A DNA stretch of 64,000 nucleotides from Alphaproteobacteria bacterium LSUCC0719 (GTDB lineage Bacteria; Pseudomonadota; Alphaproteobacteria; Puniceispirillales; Puniceispirillaceae), in the NCBI GenBank assembly GCA_040839025.1, contig JBFPJN010000007.1, positions 90,632 through 154,631 on the forward strand, written 5' to 3'. Shown here piece after piece: positions 19,113 to 30,703 of the stretch. The translations under genes and the position numbers were made by a program. The number at the start of each line of letters is the position of its first letter. Position 1 is the stretch's first letter. The notes beneath the pieces are model-generated. The model was not told the DNA's origin, did no database searches, and saw only the letters and a program-made list of their open reading frames with translations.

Positions 19113-19919
19113 TCAGGCGTCTGCCTCGGGTGGCACAGCCACCGTATTGAAGCCGCCATCGACGAAATGCACCTCGCCGGTGACTCCGGAGGACAGATCG
19201 GAGATCAGATAGAGTCCGGACCGGCCAACCTCGTTGATGTCGGGGTTGCGGCGCAGCGGGGCGCTGTCCTCGGCGTGGCGGTAGATATGCCGCGCGCCGG
19301 TGATTGCCGCGCCGGCCAGTGTTTTCATCGGGCCCGCCGACATGGCGTTCACCCGGATGTTCTGGCCACCAAGATCGACGGCAAGATAGCGCACCGAACT
19401 TTCCAGCGCCGCCTTGGCTACGCCCATGACATTGTAATTCGGGGAAATCCGCTGCGCACCGATATAGCTGAGGGTCAGCAGCGAGCCGCCATCGGGCATC
19501 ATATGGCGTGCCGCCTGCGCCACCTCGGTAAAGGAAAAGGCTGACACCATCATCGTATCGATGAAATTCCGGCGGCTGGTGTTGAAATAGGCACCCTTCA
19601 GTTCCGACTTGTCGGAAAAGGCAAGCGCGTGGACAACAAAATCAATGCTCGACCAGTGGCCGGACAGCCAGTCAAACGCACCGGCAACGGCACCTTCATT
19701 GGCCACGTCGCATTCGACCATCAGCTCTGACCCAACCGACTCGGCAAGCGGACGCAGCCTCTTGCCGAACCCTTCCATCTGATAGGTAAAGGCAAGTTCC
19801 GCGCCGGCCTCGGCGGCGGCGGCGGCGATGCCCCAGGCACTTGAGCGTTCATTGGCGACGCCCATGATCAGCCCGCGCTTGCCGGCAAGAAGGCCCCCGG
19901 ACACTCCAGACGTCCCCAT
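19113..19919 (-). CDS. fabI: Enoyl-[acyl-carrier-protein] reductase [NADH]
   Basis: A 268-residue short-chain-dehydrogenase-fold enzyme for the last step of fatty acid elongation. The FabI nucleotide motif KRGLIMGVANERSSAWGIA is at the N-terminus, and the catalytic Y-x6-K is Y162/K169 in NYNVMGVAKAALE, with Y152 in SYIGA. The start used is the ATG at 19919, giving MGTSGVSGGLLAGKRGLIMG. The same frame continues upstream only into fabB coding sequence. It is the last gene of fabA-fabB-fabI, 1 nt after the fabB stop. Confidence 0.96.
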   Translation of the reverse strand: MGTSGVSGGLLAGKRGLIMGVANERSSAWGIAAAAAEAGAELAFTYQMEGFGKRLRPLAESVGSELMVECDVANEGAVAGAFDWLSGHWSSIDFVVHALAFSDKSELKGAYFNTSRRNFIDTMMVSAFSFTEVAQAARHMMPDGGSLLTLSYIGAQRISPNYNVMGVAKAALESSVRYLAVDLGGQNIRVNAMSAGPMKTLAGAAITGARHIYRHAEDSAPLRRNPDINEVGRSGLYLISDLSSGVTGEVHFVDGGFNTVAVPPEADA

Positions 19920-19920
19920 G

Positions 19921-21153
19921 TCAGACCTTCCGCAGCGCCAGCGTGGCGTTGGTGCCCCCAAAGCCGAAGGAGTTCGACAGGGCCAGCCTGATATCGACAT
20001 CATCGACCCGTGATGTCGGCACCGGAATGTCGCCAATGGCCGGATCCGGGGTTTCGATATTCGCCGAACCGGCAATGAACCCTTCTTTCATCATGATCAT
20101 GGTGTAGATGGCTTCCTGTACCCCGGTGGCACCAAGCGAGTGACCTGTCAGCGACTTGGTCGATGTTACCGTCGGCAGATAGCCGCGCGGGCCAAACACC
20201 TCGCGCACCGCGTCCAGTTCCTTGACATCGCCAACCGGTGTCGAGGTGCCGTGCGCGTTGATATAGTCGACAGGCTCTTCGATCGGCTTGCCGTCAAAAC
20301 CGTTCAGCGCCAGCTCCATACAGCGAACCGCACCCTCGCCGGACGGGGCAACCATGTCGTGCCCGTCGGAATTCGCCCCATAACCGGCAATTTCGGCATA
20401 GATCTTTGCCCCTCGGGCCAGCGCATGCTCCATATCCTCAACCACCACCATGCCGCCACCGCCGGCGATGACAAATCCGTCACGGTCGGCGTCATAGGCG
20501 CGCGAGGCCCGTTCCGGCGTGTCGTTATATTTCGATGACATGGCGCCCATCGCGTCGAACAGCACGGACAGGGTCCAGTGAAGCTCTTCACCACCACCGG
20601 CAAAGACGATGTCCTGGCTGCCATTGCGGATGGCGTCGACAGCCGACGAAATGCAATGAGCCGAGGTGGAACAGGCCGAGGTAATGGAAAAATTCACACC
20701 CTTGATCTTGAAGAAGGTGGCGATACAGGCCGACACTGTCGACGACATGCAGCGTGGCACCATATAGGGGCCAACCCGCTTTGGGCCCTTCTCGCGGGTA
20801 ACGTCGAAAGCCTGCATCATGTTGGCTGTCGAGGGGCCGCCCGACCCGGCGATCAGTCCGGTACGCGGGTTCGATACCTGATCCTCGTCAAGGCCGGAAT
20901 CGGCAATGGCCTGTTCCATCGCCAGCACCGCATAGGCCGCGCCATCCCCCATGAAGCGAAGCTGCTTGCGATCGATATGTTCGGCGATATCCATCTTGAT
21001 GGTGCCATGCACCTGGCTGCGGAACCCAAGCTCGGTATATTCCGGCGCGTGGACAATGCCCGACCGGCCCTCGCGAAGGGACTCCGTGACCTCGGCAACA
21101 TTGTTGCCGATCGACGATACGATACCAATTCCGGTGATGGCGACGCGACGCAT
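19921..21153 (-). CDS. fabB: 3-oxoacyl-[acyl-carrier-protein] synthase I
   Basis: A 410-residue condensing enzyme of the type that elongates unsaturated acyl chains made by FabA. The Cys-His-His active site is visible: C161 in [12 protein letters not shown], His in [14 protein letters not shown], and His in [15 protein letters not shown]. The glycine-rich C-terminus [12 protein letters not shown] is also typical. Being directly behind fabA identifies it as FabB rather than FabF. It starts 3 nt from the end of fabA. Confidence 0.96.
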   Translation of the reverse strand: MRRVAITGIGIVSSIGNNVAEVTESLREGRSGIVHAPEYTELGFRSQVHGTIKMDIAEHIDRKQLRFMGDGAAYAVLAMEQAIADSGLDEDQVSNPRTGLIAGSGGPSTANMMQAFDVTREKGPKRVGPYMVPRCMSSTVSACIATFFKIKGVNFSITSACSTSAHCISSAVDAIRNGSQDIVFAGGGEELHWTLSVLFDAMGAMSSKYNDTPERASRAYDADRDGFVIAGGGGMVVVEDMEHALARGAKIYAEIAGYGANSDGHDMVAPSGEGAVRCMELALNGFDGKPIEEPVDYINAHGTSTPVGDVKELDAVREVFGPRGYLPTVTSTKSLTGHSLGATGVQEAIYTMIMMKEGFIAGSANIETPDPAIGDIPVPTSRVDDVDIRLALSNSFGFGGTNATLALRKV

Positions 21154-21155
21154 GA

Positions 21156-21674
21156 TCAGGCCTCCTCTGGCTTGAACAGGCCGACGCGGATATCGTTGGC
21201 CTCGAACACGGTTTCACCGTCACAAATGACGCGGCCATCGGCAATCCCCATCACCAGCCGGCGCATGATCACCCGTTTCATGTCGATCTCGTAGCGGACA
21301 AGCTTGTTTGTCGGCAGGATCTGGCCGGTGAATTTCACCTCGCCGACCGACAGGGCGCGCCCCCGTCCCTCGCCGCCGGCCCAGCCGAGAAAGAAGCCGA
21401 CAAGCTGCCATAACGCATCCATGCCAAGACATCCCGGCATCACCGGATCGCCCTCAAAATGGCAGGGAAAGAACCACAGGTCGGGATGCAGGTCGAATTC
21501 CGAGACGATCTGCCCCTTGCCATGCGCGCCGCCGGTATCATTGATATCGGTGATCCTGTCGCACATCAGCATCGGCGGCATCGGAAGCTGCGGATTGCCG
21601 GGTCCGAATAGCTCACCCTTCGCGCAGGCGATAAGGTCGTCGTAACTAAAGGCATTTTGCTGCAGTGGCGGCAT
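21156..21674 (-). CDS. fabA: 3-hydroxydecanoyl-[ACP] dehydratase/isomerase
   Basis: A 172-residue bifunctional dehydratase and trans-2/cis-3 isomerase, the branch point to unsaturated fatty acids. The catalytic His and Asp are H72 in [12 protein letters not shown] and D86 in [16 protein letters not shown]. Using the ATG at 21674 gives a length equal to E. coli FabA. The reading frame remains open far upstream, across the intergenic region and into irr on the other strand, but that part has no homology. GGGGAC at about 21685 may serve as the ribosome-binding site. Confidence 0.96.
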   Translation of the reverse strand: MPPLQQNAFSYDDLIACAKGELFGPGNPQLPMPPMLMCDRITDINDTGGAHGKGQIVSEFDLHPDLWFFPCHFEGDPVMPGCLGMDALWQLVGFFLGWAGGEGRGRALSVGEVKFTGQILPTNKLVRYEIDMKRVIMRRLVMGIADGRVICDGETVFEANDIRVGLFKPEEA

Positions 21675-21837
21675 GTGGTCTGTCCCCAGATCAGAAGTGA
21701 AACCGAACGCTGTGAGGCCGTCTGCCGAGAGGCATGTGGCGGGAAATTCAAGATTGCCGACGGTCACCCATCCTTCATGACCCTGCTGTCGACCGGGTCT
21801 CAAAAAAGCACGAAACCGCCCCCAAGGCCAAGGATTA

Positions 21838-21866
21838 TTGACAAGGGATGACCAAGCAAGCATCTT
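21838..21866 (+). promoter_or_regulatory. Candidate irr promoter
   Basis: A perfect TTGACA (21838-21843) is followed after 17 bp by CATCTT (21861-21866), a weak -10 (3 of 6 consensus positions). A start near 21873 would place the transcript only a few nucleotides before the irr ATG at 21876, and no Shine-Dalgarno sequence is present. GCAAG and CTTGC flank the -10 as a short inverted repeat that could be an operator. Confidence 0.45.
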
Positions 21867-21875
21867 TCTTGCACG

Positions 21876-22319
21876 ATGGTTGATGCGATTGGGAATGATA
21901 GTCATCTTGGTGCCGAAACGGCTCTGGCACAGCGTCTTCGCGATGCCGGGCTGCGGCCAACGCGGCAGCGATTGCTGATTGCCGAACTGCTGCTTGATGG
22001 CAGGCACCGGCATGTATCGGCTGAAAGCCTGTCCCGCGAAATCCGCGATACCGGAACGCATATGGCGGGCGGCACGATCTACAACACGCTGAACCAGTTC
22101 ACCGAGGCAGGGCTGCTGCGGCGTGTCACCATACATAATGAGCATAGTGTCTTTGACACCAATACCCAGCATCACCATCATTTCTACGATGCCGCGCGCG
22201 ACCGGCTGATCGACATTCCTGCCGATGCGGTGACGCTGGCGTCACTTCCCGGCGCGCCGGAGGGTCATGATATCCGGTCGGTCGATGTGCTGATCCATAT
22301 CGCGTCGCGGGACGGCTGA
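21876..22319 (+). CDS. irr: Iron response regulator Irr (Fur family)
   Basis: A 147-residue Fur-superfamily repressor. The winged-helix part contains [14 protein letters not shown] and [18 protein letters not shown]. The metal/haem region has four consecutive His (99-102) in [10 protein letters not shown], as in rhizobial Irr, and the C-terminal CxxC zinc motifs of true Fur are absent. Irr responds to haem, hence to iron status, and controls iron, haem and peroxide genes. It is divergent from fabA and upstream of katG. The only in-frame ATG lacks a ribosome-binding site. Confidence 0.88.
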   Translation: MVDAIGNDSHLGAETALAQRLRDAGLRPTRQRLLIAELLLDGRHRHVSAESLSREIRDTGTHMAGGTIYNTLNQFTEAGLLRRVTIHNEHSVFDTNTQHHHHFYDAARDRLIDIPADAVTLASLPGAPEGHDIRSVDVLIHIASRDG

Positions 22320-22388
22320 TCACCTGCCGATTATCTGCCGACCACCTGCTGGTGGTTCATGCCGGATGCCGACTGTGACAAAAATAGA

Positions 22389-24715
<2,327 letters not shown>

Positions 24716-24742
24716 CGGCGATTCTCACCGGCAGATCTTCTG

Positions 24743-24775
24743 AACGGCGCCGTGAGCCAATCGCGGCGCCGTTTC
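24743..24775. terminator. Terminator-like hairpin after katG
   Basis: AACGGCGCCG (24743-24752) pairs perfectly over 10 bp with CGGCGCCGTT (24764-24773), with an 11-nt loop and a short T-run (TTT). It lies between the convergent ends of katG and the SH3-domain gene, so it may stop both. The T-run is weak. Confidence 0.65.
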
Positions 24776-24801
24776 TACATCCGCGTCCTGTTTGACCGGT
24801 T

Positions 24802-25380
24802 CTATTTCAGAACCTCACCGTCAATCAGACCCCACAGCGAAGTGCGGGATACCCAGCCACGCACATCATCAGCCGCAACCTTGCACCATTGTGTCGGGCA
24901 GGATTGCAATTCCAGAATCGCGTTGCGTTCAGCGACTGCAACCAGAGCGGACCCGTCATCAGCCTCGTCATAGATTTTGGCTGAACTTGCTGTCACAAGC
25001 GCCAGCCGTCTCAGGGACACCACGGAATGATGCATCCAGCCTGTTGTGCCATCATGGTCGACGACTTTGCGCCACACCCCGAATTCGGCCTCAACCCGCA
25101 GCGGCAGGCCTGATTTCCGGTAATGCCACAGAATGGGATATTCGGTTCCCGGACCGGCGCGCATGTTCACATTGTCTGATTTCAGCGTGATAAACCGTGG
25201 CACCGGCAGGCCGCTGCCACGCACGGTCAGGCGTATTTCCTGCGAATCATCGGCAGCCTGTGCCGGGTGAATGCCGGCAGGACCAGCCACTAGCATCATC
25301 ATCGCCAATGCTGCCCCCAGGCAAAGCCATGCAAGAAGCGGCAAAAGGACTGGTGTGACATGTCGAAAAGATTTTTTCAT
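24802..25380 (-). CDS. Secreted SH3-domain protein
   Basis: A 192-residue protein beginning MKKSFRHVTPVLLPLLAWL, a typical signal peptide, cleaved probably after the AQA at about residue 42. Two bacterial SH3-like repeats follow: VNMRAGPGTEYPILWHYRKSGLPLRVEAEF...GTTGWMHHSVVS and AKIYDEADDGSALVAVAERNAILEL...GWVSRTSLWG. This arrangement is common in alphaproteobacterial periplasmic SH3 proteins of unknown function, thought to bind cell-wall material. The start is the ATG at 25380; upstream extension of the frame has no signal-like sequence. It is divergent from the 2-hydroxyacid dehydrogenase. Confidence 0.85.
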   Translation of the reverse strand: MKKSFRHVTPVLLPLLAWLCLGAALAMMMLVAGPAGIHPAQAADDSQEIRLTVRGSGLPVPRFITLKSDNVNMRAGPGTEYPILWHYRKSGLPLRVEAEFGVWRKVVDHDGTTGWMHHSVVSLRRLALVTASSAKIYDEADDGSALVAVAERNAILELQSCPTQWCKVAADDVRGWVSRTSLWGLIDGEVLK

Positions 25381-25430
25381 CGGTCCCGTGTTCTGATAAG
25401 GTCGTGCAGATTCTAATTGCATGGTCATGC

Positions 25431-25447
25431 GTCCCGTCATTCGGGAC
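25431..25447. promoter_or_regulatory. Inverted repeat in the divergent promoter region
   Basis: GTCCCG (25431-25436) and CGGGAC (25442-25447) form an exact 6-bp inverted repeat with a 5-bp spacer. A TATAGT hexamer starts 2 bp later (25449-25454). It lies between the divergently transcribed SH3 and 2-hydroxyacid dehydrogenase genes and may bind a regulator; none is encoded next to it. Confidence 0.4.
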
Positions 25448-25464
25448 ATATAGTATGACGTTTT

Positions 25465-25495
25465 TCCGGACCACGCCATAGATCCGGACCACGCC
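25465..25495 (+). repeat. 13-bp direct repeat upstream of the 2-hydroxyacid dehydrogenase
   Basis: TCCGGACCACGCC occurs at 25465-25477 and 25483-25495, a period of 18 bp. The copies fall between the inverted repeat at 25431 and the gene start at 25526. They may be regulator sites or a chance duplication. Confidence 0.6.
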
Positions 25496-25525
25496 GGTGG
25501 CGTGTGGCTGAAGAGAGTGGAAGGA

Positions 25526-26512
25526 ATGACCCAGAAGAAGCCCGTCGTCTTTCTGACCCGAAAGCTGCCTGACTCGACCGAGACCCGGATGCGCGAGCTG
25601 TTCGACGCACGGCTGAATGACAGTGACACGCCATTGTCAGCCGACAAGCTGCGCGCCATCGTCAAGGAGGCGGACGTCCTGGTGCCGACAGTCACCGACC
25701 GGATTGACGCCGAGCTGATCAATGCGGCCGGCGACCAGCTGAAGCTTATTGCCTCTTTCGGGACCGGTGTTGATCATATTGACCTTGCCGCGGCGCGGGC
25801 GCGCGGCATTACCGTGACGAACACGCCGGGCGTATTGACCGAGGATACCGCCGATGTGGCGCTGGCACTGATGCTGGCCGTGCCGCGGCGCATTGCCGAA
25901 GGTGACAAGCGGGCCCGCTCCGGCGACTGGACCGGCTGGTCGCCGACCGGCATGCTGGGTCACCGGATCAACGGCAAACGGCTTGGCATTATCGGCATGG
26001 GACGGATCGGGTCCGCCGTGGCGCGCCGCGCGCGCGGGTTCGGGCTGAGCATCCATTACCACAACCGCAAGCCTGTCCACCCCGAAACCGAGGCCGAGCT
26101 GGAGGCGACCTACTGGGATTCGCTGGATCAGATGCTGAGCCGGGTTGATATCGTATCTGTAAATTGTCCGCATACCCCTGCCACAAACGGTTTGCTGAAC
26201 CGCGAGCGGCTGAACCTGATGCAGCCCTCTGCCTATCTTGTCAACACCTCACGCGGTGAGGTGGTGGATGAAGAGGCGCTTGCCGACCTTCTGGCCAGCC
26301 GCCACATCGCCGGTGCTGGCCTCGATGTCTATATGGATGAGCCGAACATCACGCCGGCGCTTCTCGAGCTGCCGAATGTTGTGCTGCTGCCGCATATCGG
26401 GTCGGCCACCATCGAAGGTCGTCTTGAAATGGGCGACAAGGTGATCATCAATATCCAGACATTCTGGGATGGCCATGCGCCGCGCGACCGCGTGATCGAG
26501 TCAATGCTCTAG
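25526..26512 (+). CDS. D-2-hydroxyacid dehydrogenase (glyoxylate/hydroxypyruvate reductase type)
   Basis: A 328-residue NAD(P)-dependent dehydrogenase. The Rossmann motif is GIIGMGRIGSAVARRARGFG, preceded by TPGVLTEDTADVALALMLA. The catalytic Arg is in VNTSRGEVVDEEAL, the Glu in DVYMDEPNITPAL, and the His in LLPHIGSATIEGR. The sequence most resembles glyoxylate reductases of alphaproteobacteria, which reduce glyoxylate or hydroxypyruvate in the cytoplasm. The ATG at 25526 has AAGGA in front; the frame is open to 25502. Its 3' end overlaps that of moeB by 4 bp on the other strand. Confidence 0.88.
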   Translation: MTQKKPVVFLTRKLPDSTETRMRELFDARLNDSDTPLSADKLRAIVKEADVLVPTVTDRIDAELINAAGDQLKLIASFGTGVDHIDLAAARARGITVTNTPGVLTEDTADVALALMLAVPRRIAEGDKRARSGDWTGWSPTGMLGHRINGKRLGIIGMGRIGSAVARRARGFGLSIHYHNRKPVHPETEAELEATYWDSLDQMLSRVDIVSVNCPHTPATNGLLNRERLNLMQPSAYLVNTSRGEVVDEEALADLLASRHIAGAGLDVYMDEPNITPALLELPNVVLLPHIGSATIEGRLEMGDKVIINIQTFWDGHAPRDRVIESML

Positions 26513-27261
26513 CTGCCGCAGGTGCTGCAATCGCTGCGCCGCGCCGTGCTGATTTCCATGAACCCGCCGCCGCGCGCGTCAAACAGCAACAGACGGCCTG
26601 TCTGCGCGCCGCCGATCTGCAGGATCACATTCACCGCCGTCAGCGCCTGCAGCGTGCCGATCACCCCGGTGACAGGGCCAAGAATGCCGGCCTCGGAACA
26701 TCCTGGTGCCTGTTTGGCATCCGGCATGGCGGGAAACACACATCTGAAGCAGGGTGAGTCGGGCGTGCCGCTGTGAAACAGCGCCAGCTGCCCCTCGCTT
26801 CGCACGGCGCCACCAAAGACAAGCGGCGTTCCGGTGCGGTAGGCCGCGTCGCCAAGAAGATAGCGTGTCTCGACATTGTCCGAACAGTCAATGACAAGGT
26901 CATGCGCCGATAACAATGATTCCACATTGGAGGCATCCAGACGTTCACGCCGCGGGGTGATGTCAATCGCCGGGTTCAGCGCTGCGGCAGCGGCGGCTGC
27001 CTGTTCAACCTTGGATGTGCCGATGCTGGCGGTTGTGTGCAGGATCTGTCGGTTCAGGTTGGTGAGTTCGACGGTTTCATCATCAAGAATGGTGATATGC
27101 CCGACACCCGCCGCCGCAAGATAGAACACCACCGGTGAGCCGAGGCCGCCGGCGCCAATCACCAGCATTCGTGACGCCAACAGCCGTTCCTGCCCCTCCT
27201 CGCCGACATCGGGCATGATGACCTGACGGGCGTAGCGTTCAAGATCTGCATCATTCAGCAT
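26509..27261 (-). CDS. moeB: HesA/MoeB/ThiF-family adenylyltransferase
   Basis: A 250-residue E1-like enzyme. The nucleotide loop is VIGAGGLGSPVVFYLAAAGVG, followed by LTNLNRQILH, and two CxxC pairs (CFRC at about residue 168 and CSTC at the very end) bind zinc. Such proteins adenylate the C-terminal Gly of a ubiquitin-like sulfur carrier, MoaD for molybdopterin or ThiS for thiamine. No partner is nearby, so the pathway is open; MoeB is the usual annotation in this ubiB-coaBC-dut context. It starts 5 nt after the dut stop. Confidence 0.88.
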   Translation of the reverse strand: MLNDADLERYARQVIMPDVGEEGQERLLASRMLVIGAGGLGSPVVFYLAAAGVGHITILDDETVELTNLNRQILHTTASIGTSKVEQAAAAAAALNPAIDITPRRERLDASNVESLLSAHDLVIDCSDNVETRYLLGDAAYRTGTPLVFGGAVRSEGQLALFHSGTPDSPCFRCVFPAMPDAKQAPGCSEAGILGPVTGVIGTLQALTAVNVILQIGGAQTGRLLLFDARGGGFMEISTARRSDCSTCGS

Positions 27262-27265
27262 GGGT

Positions 27266-27712
27266 TCATATTCCTGTTGATCCAAAGCCGCCGTCACCGC
27301 GCTCGGTGTCATCAAGCGATTCGACAATATCGACGGATGCCTGAATGACCGGTGCCAGCACCAGCTGTGCGACCCGCATGCCCCGGGTGATGGTGAAGGC
27401 CTCGTCGCCCAGATTGATCAGAAGCACCATCAGCTCGCCGCGATAGTCACTGTCGATGGTCCCCGGTGCGTTGGCAACTGTGACCCCGTGCCGCAAGGCC
27501 AGGCCGGACCTTGGCCGGACCTGGATCTCGTGGCCTGACGGCACCGCCATGGCAAGCCCGGTTGGCACGGCACATCTTTGACCGGGCGCGATCACGATGT
27601 CAGACTCAATGGCCGCTGCGATATCCATTCCGGCGGCTCCCGGGCTTTCATAGGTCGGAAGCCGAAGATCGCCAAAATGCGGCAGGGTACTGATTGCGAT
27701 GGTGAGGCTCAT
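27266..27712 (-). CDS. dut: dUTP diphosphatase
   Basis: A 148-residue trimeric dUTPase that removes dUTP and supplies dUMP. The five family motifs are readable: [52 protein letters not shown] and the C-terminal [11 protein letters not shown]. Complete and of normal length. Overlaps coaBC by 4 nt and precedes moeB, so it is inside a minus-strand operon. Confidence 0.97.
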   Translation of the reverse strand: MSLTIAISTLPHFGDLRLPTYESPGAAGMDIAAAIESDIVIAPGQRCAVPTGLAMAVPSGHEIQVRPRSGLALRHGVTVANAPGTIDSDYRGELMVLLINLGDEAFTITRGMRVAQLVLAPVIQASVDIVESLDDTERGDGGFGSTGI

Positions 27713-29145
27713 GCGAAATGCGCCTCGATCCGTGTGACCAGCCTGTCGGCAAGCGCCGTCTTTGACATATCGTTCCAGTCCTCGGCATCGTTGCCCGTGA
27801 ACAGGGTGGCGCTGTTCCTGTCACTGCCGAAGACGGATTCGCCATCAGCTGCCGTGACCGCATTGGCGACAATCCAGTCGCATCCCTTTCGTGCCAGTTT
27901 TGCCATGGCGTTCATGTGCAGATCCTCGGCCTCGGCGGCAAAGCCGACGACCAGCCGTGGTCGGCTGGCGTGATTTGACAGATGGTGCAGAATGTCGGGA
28001 TTTTCGGCAAGCGTCAGCACGGGCGGCCTGTCACCGGTTTTTTTCATCTTGCCCGCATGCGCGTCGGTGATATGCCAGTCGGCGACGGCGGCTGCGCAGA
28101 CAGCAAGATCGGCTGGAAGCGCATTCTCACAGGCGGCCAGCATGTCGCGCGCCGTTTCGACAGATACAAGGTCGACATTCTGCGGTGCCGGTATGGTGAC
28201 TGGTCCGCTGACAAGCGTGACCCGTGCCCCGCGACCGGCCAGTGCGGCGGCAATGGCGTGTCCCTGCTTCCCGGATGACCTGTTGGCAATAAAGCGGACC
28301 GCATCAATCGGCTCGACAGTCGGCCCCGAGGTCACAATGGCGTGACGCCCGGCAAGTGGACCGCCATTTGCCGGGACTGGTTTTGACTCGAGAATCCGGC
28401 AGGCGGCGCTGACGATCTCGGCTGGCTCACTCAGCCGTCCGGTGCCCTCTTCACCACAGGCCATGTCCCCGGCAGCCGGGCCGACAAACTGCACATCGCG
28501 GGCGCGAAGCCGCGCCAGATTATCCTGCGTCGCCGGATTGGCCCACATTGCCGGGTTCATGGCCGGGGCCATCAGGACCGGCGCATCGGTCGCCAGCAGG
28601 ATGGTTGTGGCCAGATCATCGGCCAGACCGTTCGCGGCCCGCGCCATCAGGTTGGCTGTCGCCGGCGCGACCAGTACGAGATCGGCCTCGCGGCCCAGCC
28701 GGATATGGCCCATCTCCGCCTCGTCGGTCAGCGAAAACAGATCGGTGAAGGTTTTTCGCGCGGTCAGCGCGGACAGGCTGAGAGGGGTGATGAAATGCTG
28801 CGCGCCAGAGGTCATGACACCGGTGACCGCTATATCGTGATCCTGAAGCCGTCGGGCCACTTCGAGCGCCTTGTAGGCGGCGATACCGCCACCAACGATC
28901 AGCAGCACACGACGCCCGATATCCGCGGCCTGAAGGTCTTCACCGGTGGACAGCGCCAGGCTTCCCGGATCGATCTGGTATCCCCGCGCCCGCAAGGCCT
29001 CGCAGACCGGCGCATGGGCCCGCTGTGGCAGCGTGCCTCTGGCAAGATAGTTGCTGACCGCGCTGGGACCGACCCCGAGAAGATCCTGTAGCGCCTGACG
29101 CCCGCCAAGCGCGGTGATTATGGCTGGCAGATCACAGTTTTTCAT
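27709..29145 (-). CDS. coaBC: CoaBC (phosphopantothenoylcysteine synthetase/decarboxylase) with N-terminal HTH extension
   Basis: The 478-residue product makes 4'-phosphopantetheine from phosphopantothenate. The CoaC flavoprotein domain begins at about residue 77 ([21 protein letters not shown]) with PAMNPAMW and the catalytic Cys in [12 protein letters not shown]. The CoaB domain contains [22 protein letters not shown] and KGCDWIVAN. Unusually, residues 1-65 form a predicted helix-turn-helix ([25 protein letters not shown], written here in two parts: [11 protein letters not shown] and [14 protein letters not shown]). There is no in-frame ATG between this part and the CoaC domain. The only internal GTG (RRV) is inside the first CoaC strand. 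It follows ubiB in the minus-strand operon. Confidence 0.93.
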   Translation of the reverse strand: MKNCDLPAIITALGGRQALQDLLGVGPSAVSNYLARGTLPQRAHAPVCEALRARGYQIDPGSLALSTGEDLQAADIGRRVLLIVGGGIAAYKALEVARRLQDHDIAVTGVMTSGAQHFITPLSLSALTARKTFTDLFSLTDEAEMGHIRLGREADLVLVAPATANLMARAANGLADDLATTILLATDAPVLMAPAMNPAMWANPATQDNLARLRARDVQFVGPAAGDMACGEEGTGRLSEPAEIVSAACRILESKPVPANGGPLAGRHAIVTSGPTVEPIDAVRFIANRSSGKQGHAIAAALAGRGARVTLVSGPVTIPAPQNVDLVSVETARDMLAACENALPADLAVCAAAVADWHITDAHAGKMKKTGDRPPVLTLAENPDILHHLSNHASRPRLVVGFAAEAEDLHMNAMAKLARKGCDWIVANAVTAADGESVFGSDRNSATLFTGNDAEDWNDMSKTALADRLVTRIEAHFA

Positions 29146-29176
29146 AAATGGTCTCGAATTGTGAATTTATTTGAAT

Positions 29177-30703
29177 TTATGTGAATATTGCGACAAAGGC
29201 AATGGCAAGCGCCAGCAGGGCTGTCACAAAAGGCCACGAGTTTTTGCTGGCCACCGGTGCCGGTTCCCGGTGTGCCTCAAGTGCGCTCAGAATGCGCGGC
29301 AACCGCGCCATCAGCATCATCGCATCCTCAAGCAGGCTTTCGGCCCGCTTGGCAAAGCTTGCCTGATCCTGCATCCACTGGCCTGCGAGCGGACGTGCCA
29401 GCATCCACATATTGGCCTCCGGGTTCAGCTGACGCGCCACACCTTCGGCCATCATCATGGTTTTCTGAAGCAGATTGAATTGCGGCTGGACGTCAATGGC
29501 AAACCTGTTTGACAGCTGGAAGATCTGCCCCAGAACGGTGCCAAGCGACACATCACCGAGCGGCTTGCCCATCACCGGTTCTGCAACGGCGCGGATGGAT
29601 TGCGCAAAGGATGCCAGCGGGACGGTTTCGTCGAGCATCCCGGCATCGGCGTGAAGGCGTGCCACCGCGTCATAGTCACGGTCGATCATCGCCGTCAAAA
29701 GCCGCGCCAGAAACAGCCTGTCGGCAAAATCGAGATGCCCCATGATCCCGAAATCTATCGGCACCAGCGTGCCATCGGGGGCAATGAAGATATTGCCGGG
29801 ATGCATGTCGGCATGAAAATATCCGTCGCGGAACACCTGATTGAAGAAACAGCGTGCGGCAATTTCGGTAATGCGTTCGATGTCATGCCCGGCGACGGCC
29901 AGAGCGTCGACATCGTCGATCCGGATTCCCTCGATCCATTCGATCACCAGCATTGCCGCTGTCGTATGTTCAAGGTCAACCCAGGGCACATGGATCCCGT
30001 CATCACCGGCCATGTTCTCGGCAAGCTTGCCGGCCCCCGCCGCTTCCAGCCGAAGATCAAGCTCGAAGTCGGAAATCTGGGTGAACTGGTCGACAGCCGT
30101 GACAAGTTTCAGGCGCTGCATGTTCGGCGCCAGCCATTCCAGAATCCGTGCCAGCGAATAGAACAGCGTGGTATCAGACTGCATGCGCCGCCTGATCCCC
30201 GGCCGCAACAGCTTTACCGCCACCTGTCGCCCGTCGAGAAGCTCGGCATAATGGACCTGGGCAATCGAAGCTGCGGCGACGGGCACATCATCAAATCGCC
30301 GGAATATGTCATCGATCGGGCAGCCGGCCTCGCTCGCGACCTGACGGCGCGCCAGATCCGGTGCGAAGGCGGGAAGGCGGTCCTGGAGAAGGCTCAGGGA
30401 ATGTGCCATCTGCGGCCCGATCAGATCGGCCCTTGTCGACAGCGCCTGGCCGAATTTGATGAAACCGGGACCAAGCCGGATCAACGCTTCGGCAAGTGCG
30501 CTGCCAGCGTCATGGCGCGCCCCGCGCGAGCGGATCAGGCTGTCAACAAGCGAACAGAAGCGCCGCATCCACGCCGGAAGAAGCGTTACCTGCGCCATGT
30601 GGCCAAGTGTGCCTGCCCGGCCAAGGTGCCAGGCAATCAGCGGTAGCCGAAGCATTGCCAGAATGATCTGCCAGCTGGAGGCGCGCATCAGTCGAGTTTC
30701 CAT
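29177..30703 (-). CDS. ubiB: Ubiquinone biosynthesis kinase-like protein UbiB
   Basis: A 508-residue ABC1/ADCK/UbiB atypical kinase that supports coenzyme Q synthesis at the inner membrane. The KxGQ motif is in [19 protein letters not shown], the Ala-rich nucleotide loop in [16 protein letters not shown], the catalytic region in [12 protein letters not shown] and the metal Asp in [11 protein letters not shown]. One C-terminal transmembrane helix ([18 protein letters not shown]) anchors it. It overlaps the ubiE end by 16 nt, consistent with a ubiE-ubiB operon. Confidence 0.95.
   Translation of the reverse strand: METRLMRASSWQIILAMLRLPLIAWHLGRAGTLGHMAQVTLLPAWMRRFCSLVDSLIRSRGARHDAGSALAEALIRLGPGFIKFGQALSTRADLIGPQMAHSLSLLQDRLPAFAPDLARRQVASEAGCPIDDIFRRFDDVPVAAASIAQVHYAELLDGRQVAVKLLRPGIRRRMQSDTTLFYSLARILEWLAPNMQRLKLVTAVDQFTQISDFELDLRLEAAGAGKLAENMAGDDGIHVPWVDLEHTTAAMLVIEWIEGIRIDDVDALAVAGHDIERITEIAARCFFNQVFRDGYFHADMHPGNIFIAPDGTLVPIDFGIMGHLDFADRLFLARLLTAMIDRDYDAVARLHADAGMLDETVPLASFAQSIRAVAEPVMGKPLGDVSLGTVLGQIFQLSNRFAIDVQPQFNLLQKTMMMAEGVARQLNPEANMWMLARPLAGQWMQDQASFAKRAESLLEDAMMLMARLPRILSALEAHREPAPVASKNSWPFVTALLALAIAFVAIFT

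Noticed and set aside
21675..22181. Long N-terminal extension of FabA
   Set aside because: The frame stays open through the intergenic region and antisense to irr, but FabA from 21674 has the exact family length, and the extension has no recognisable domain.
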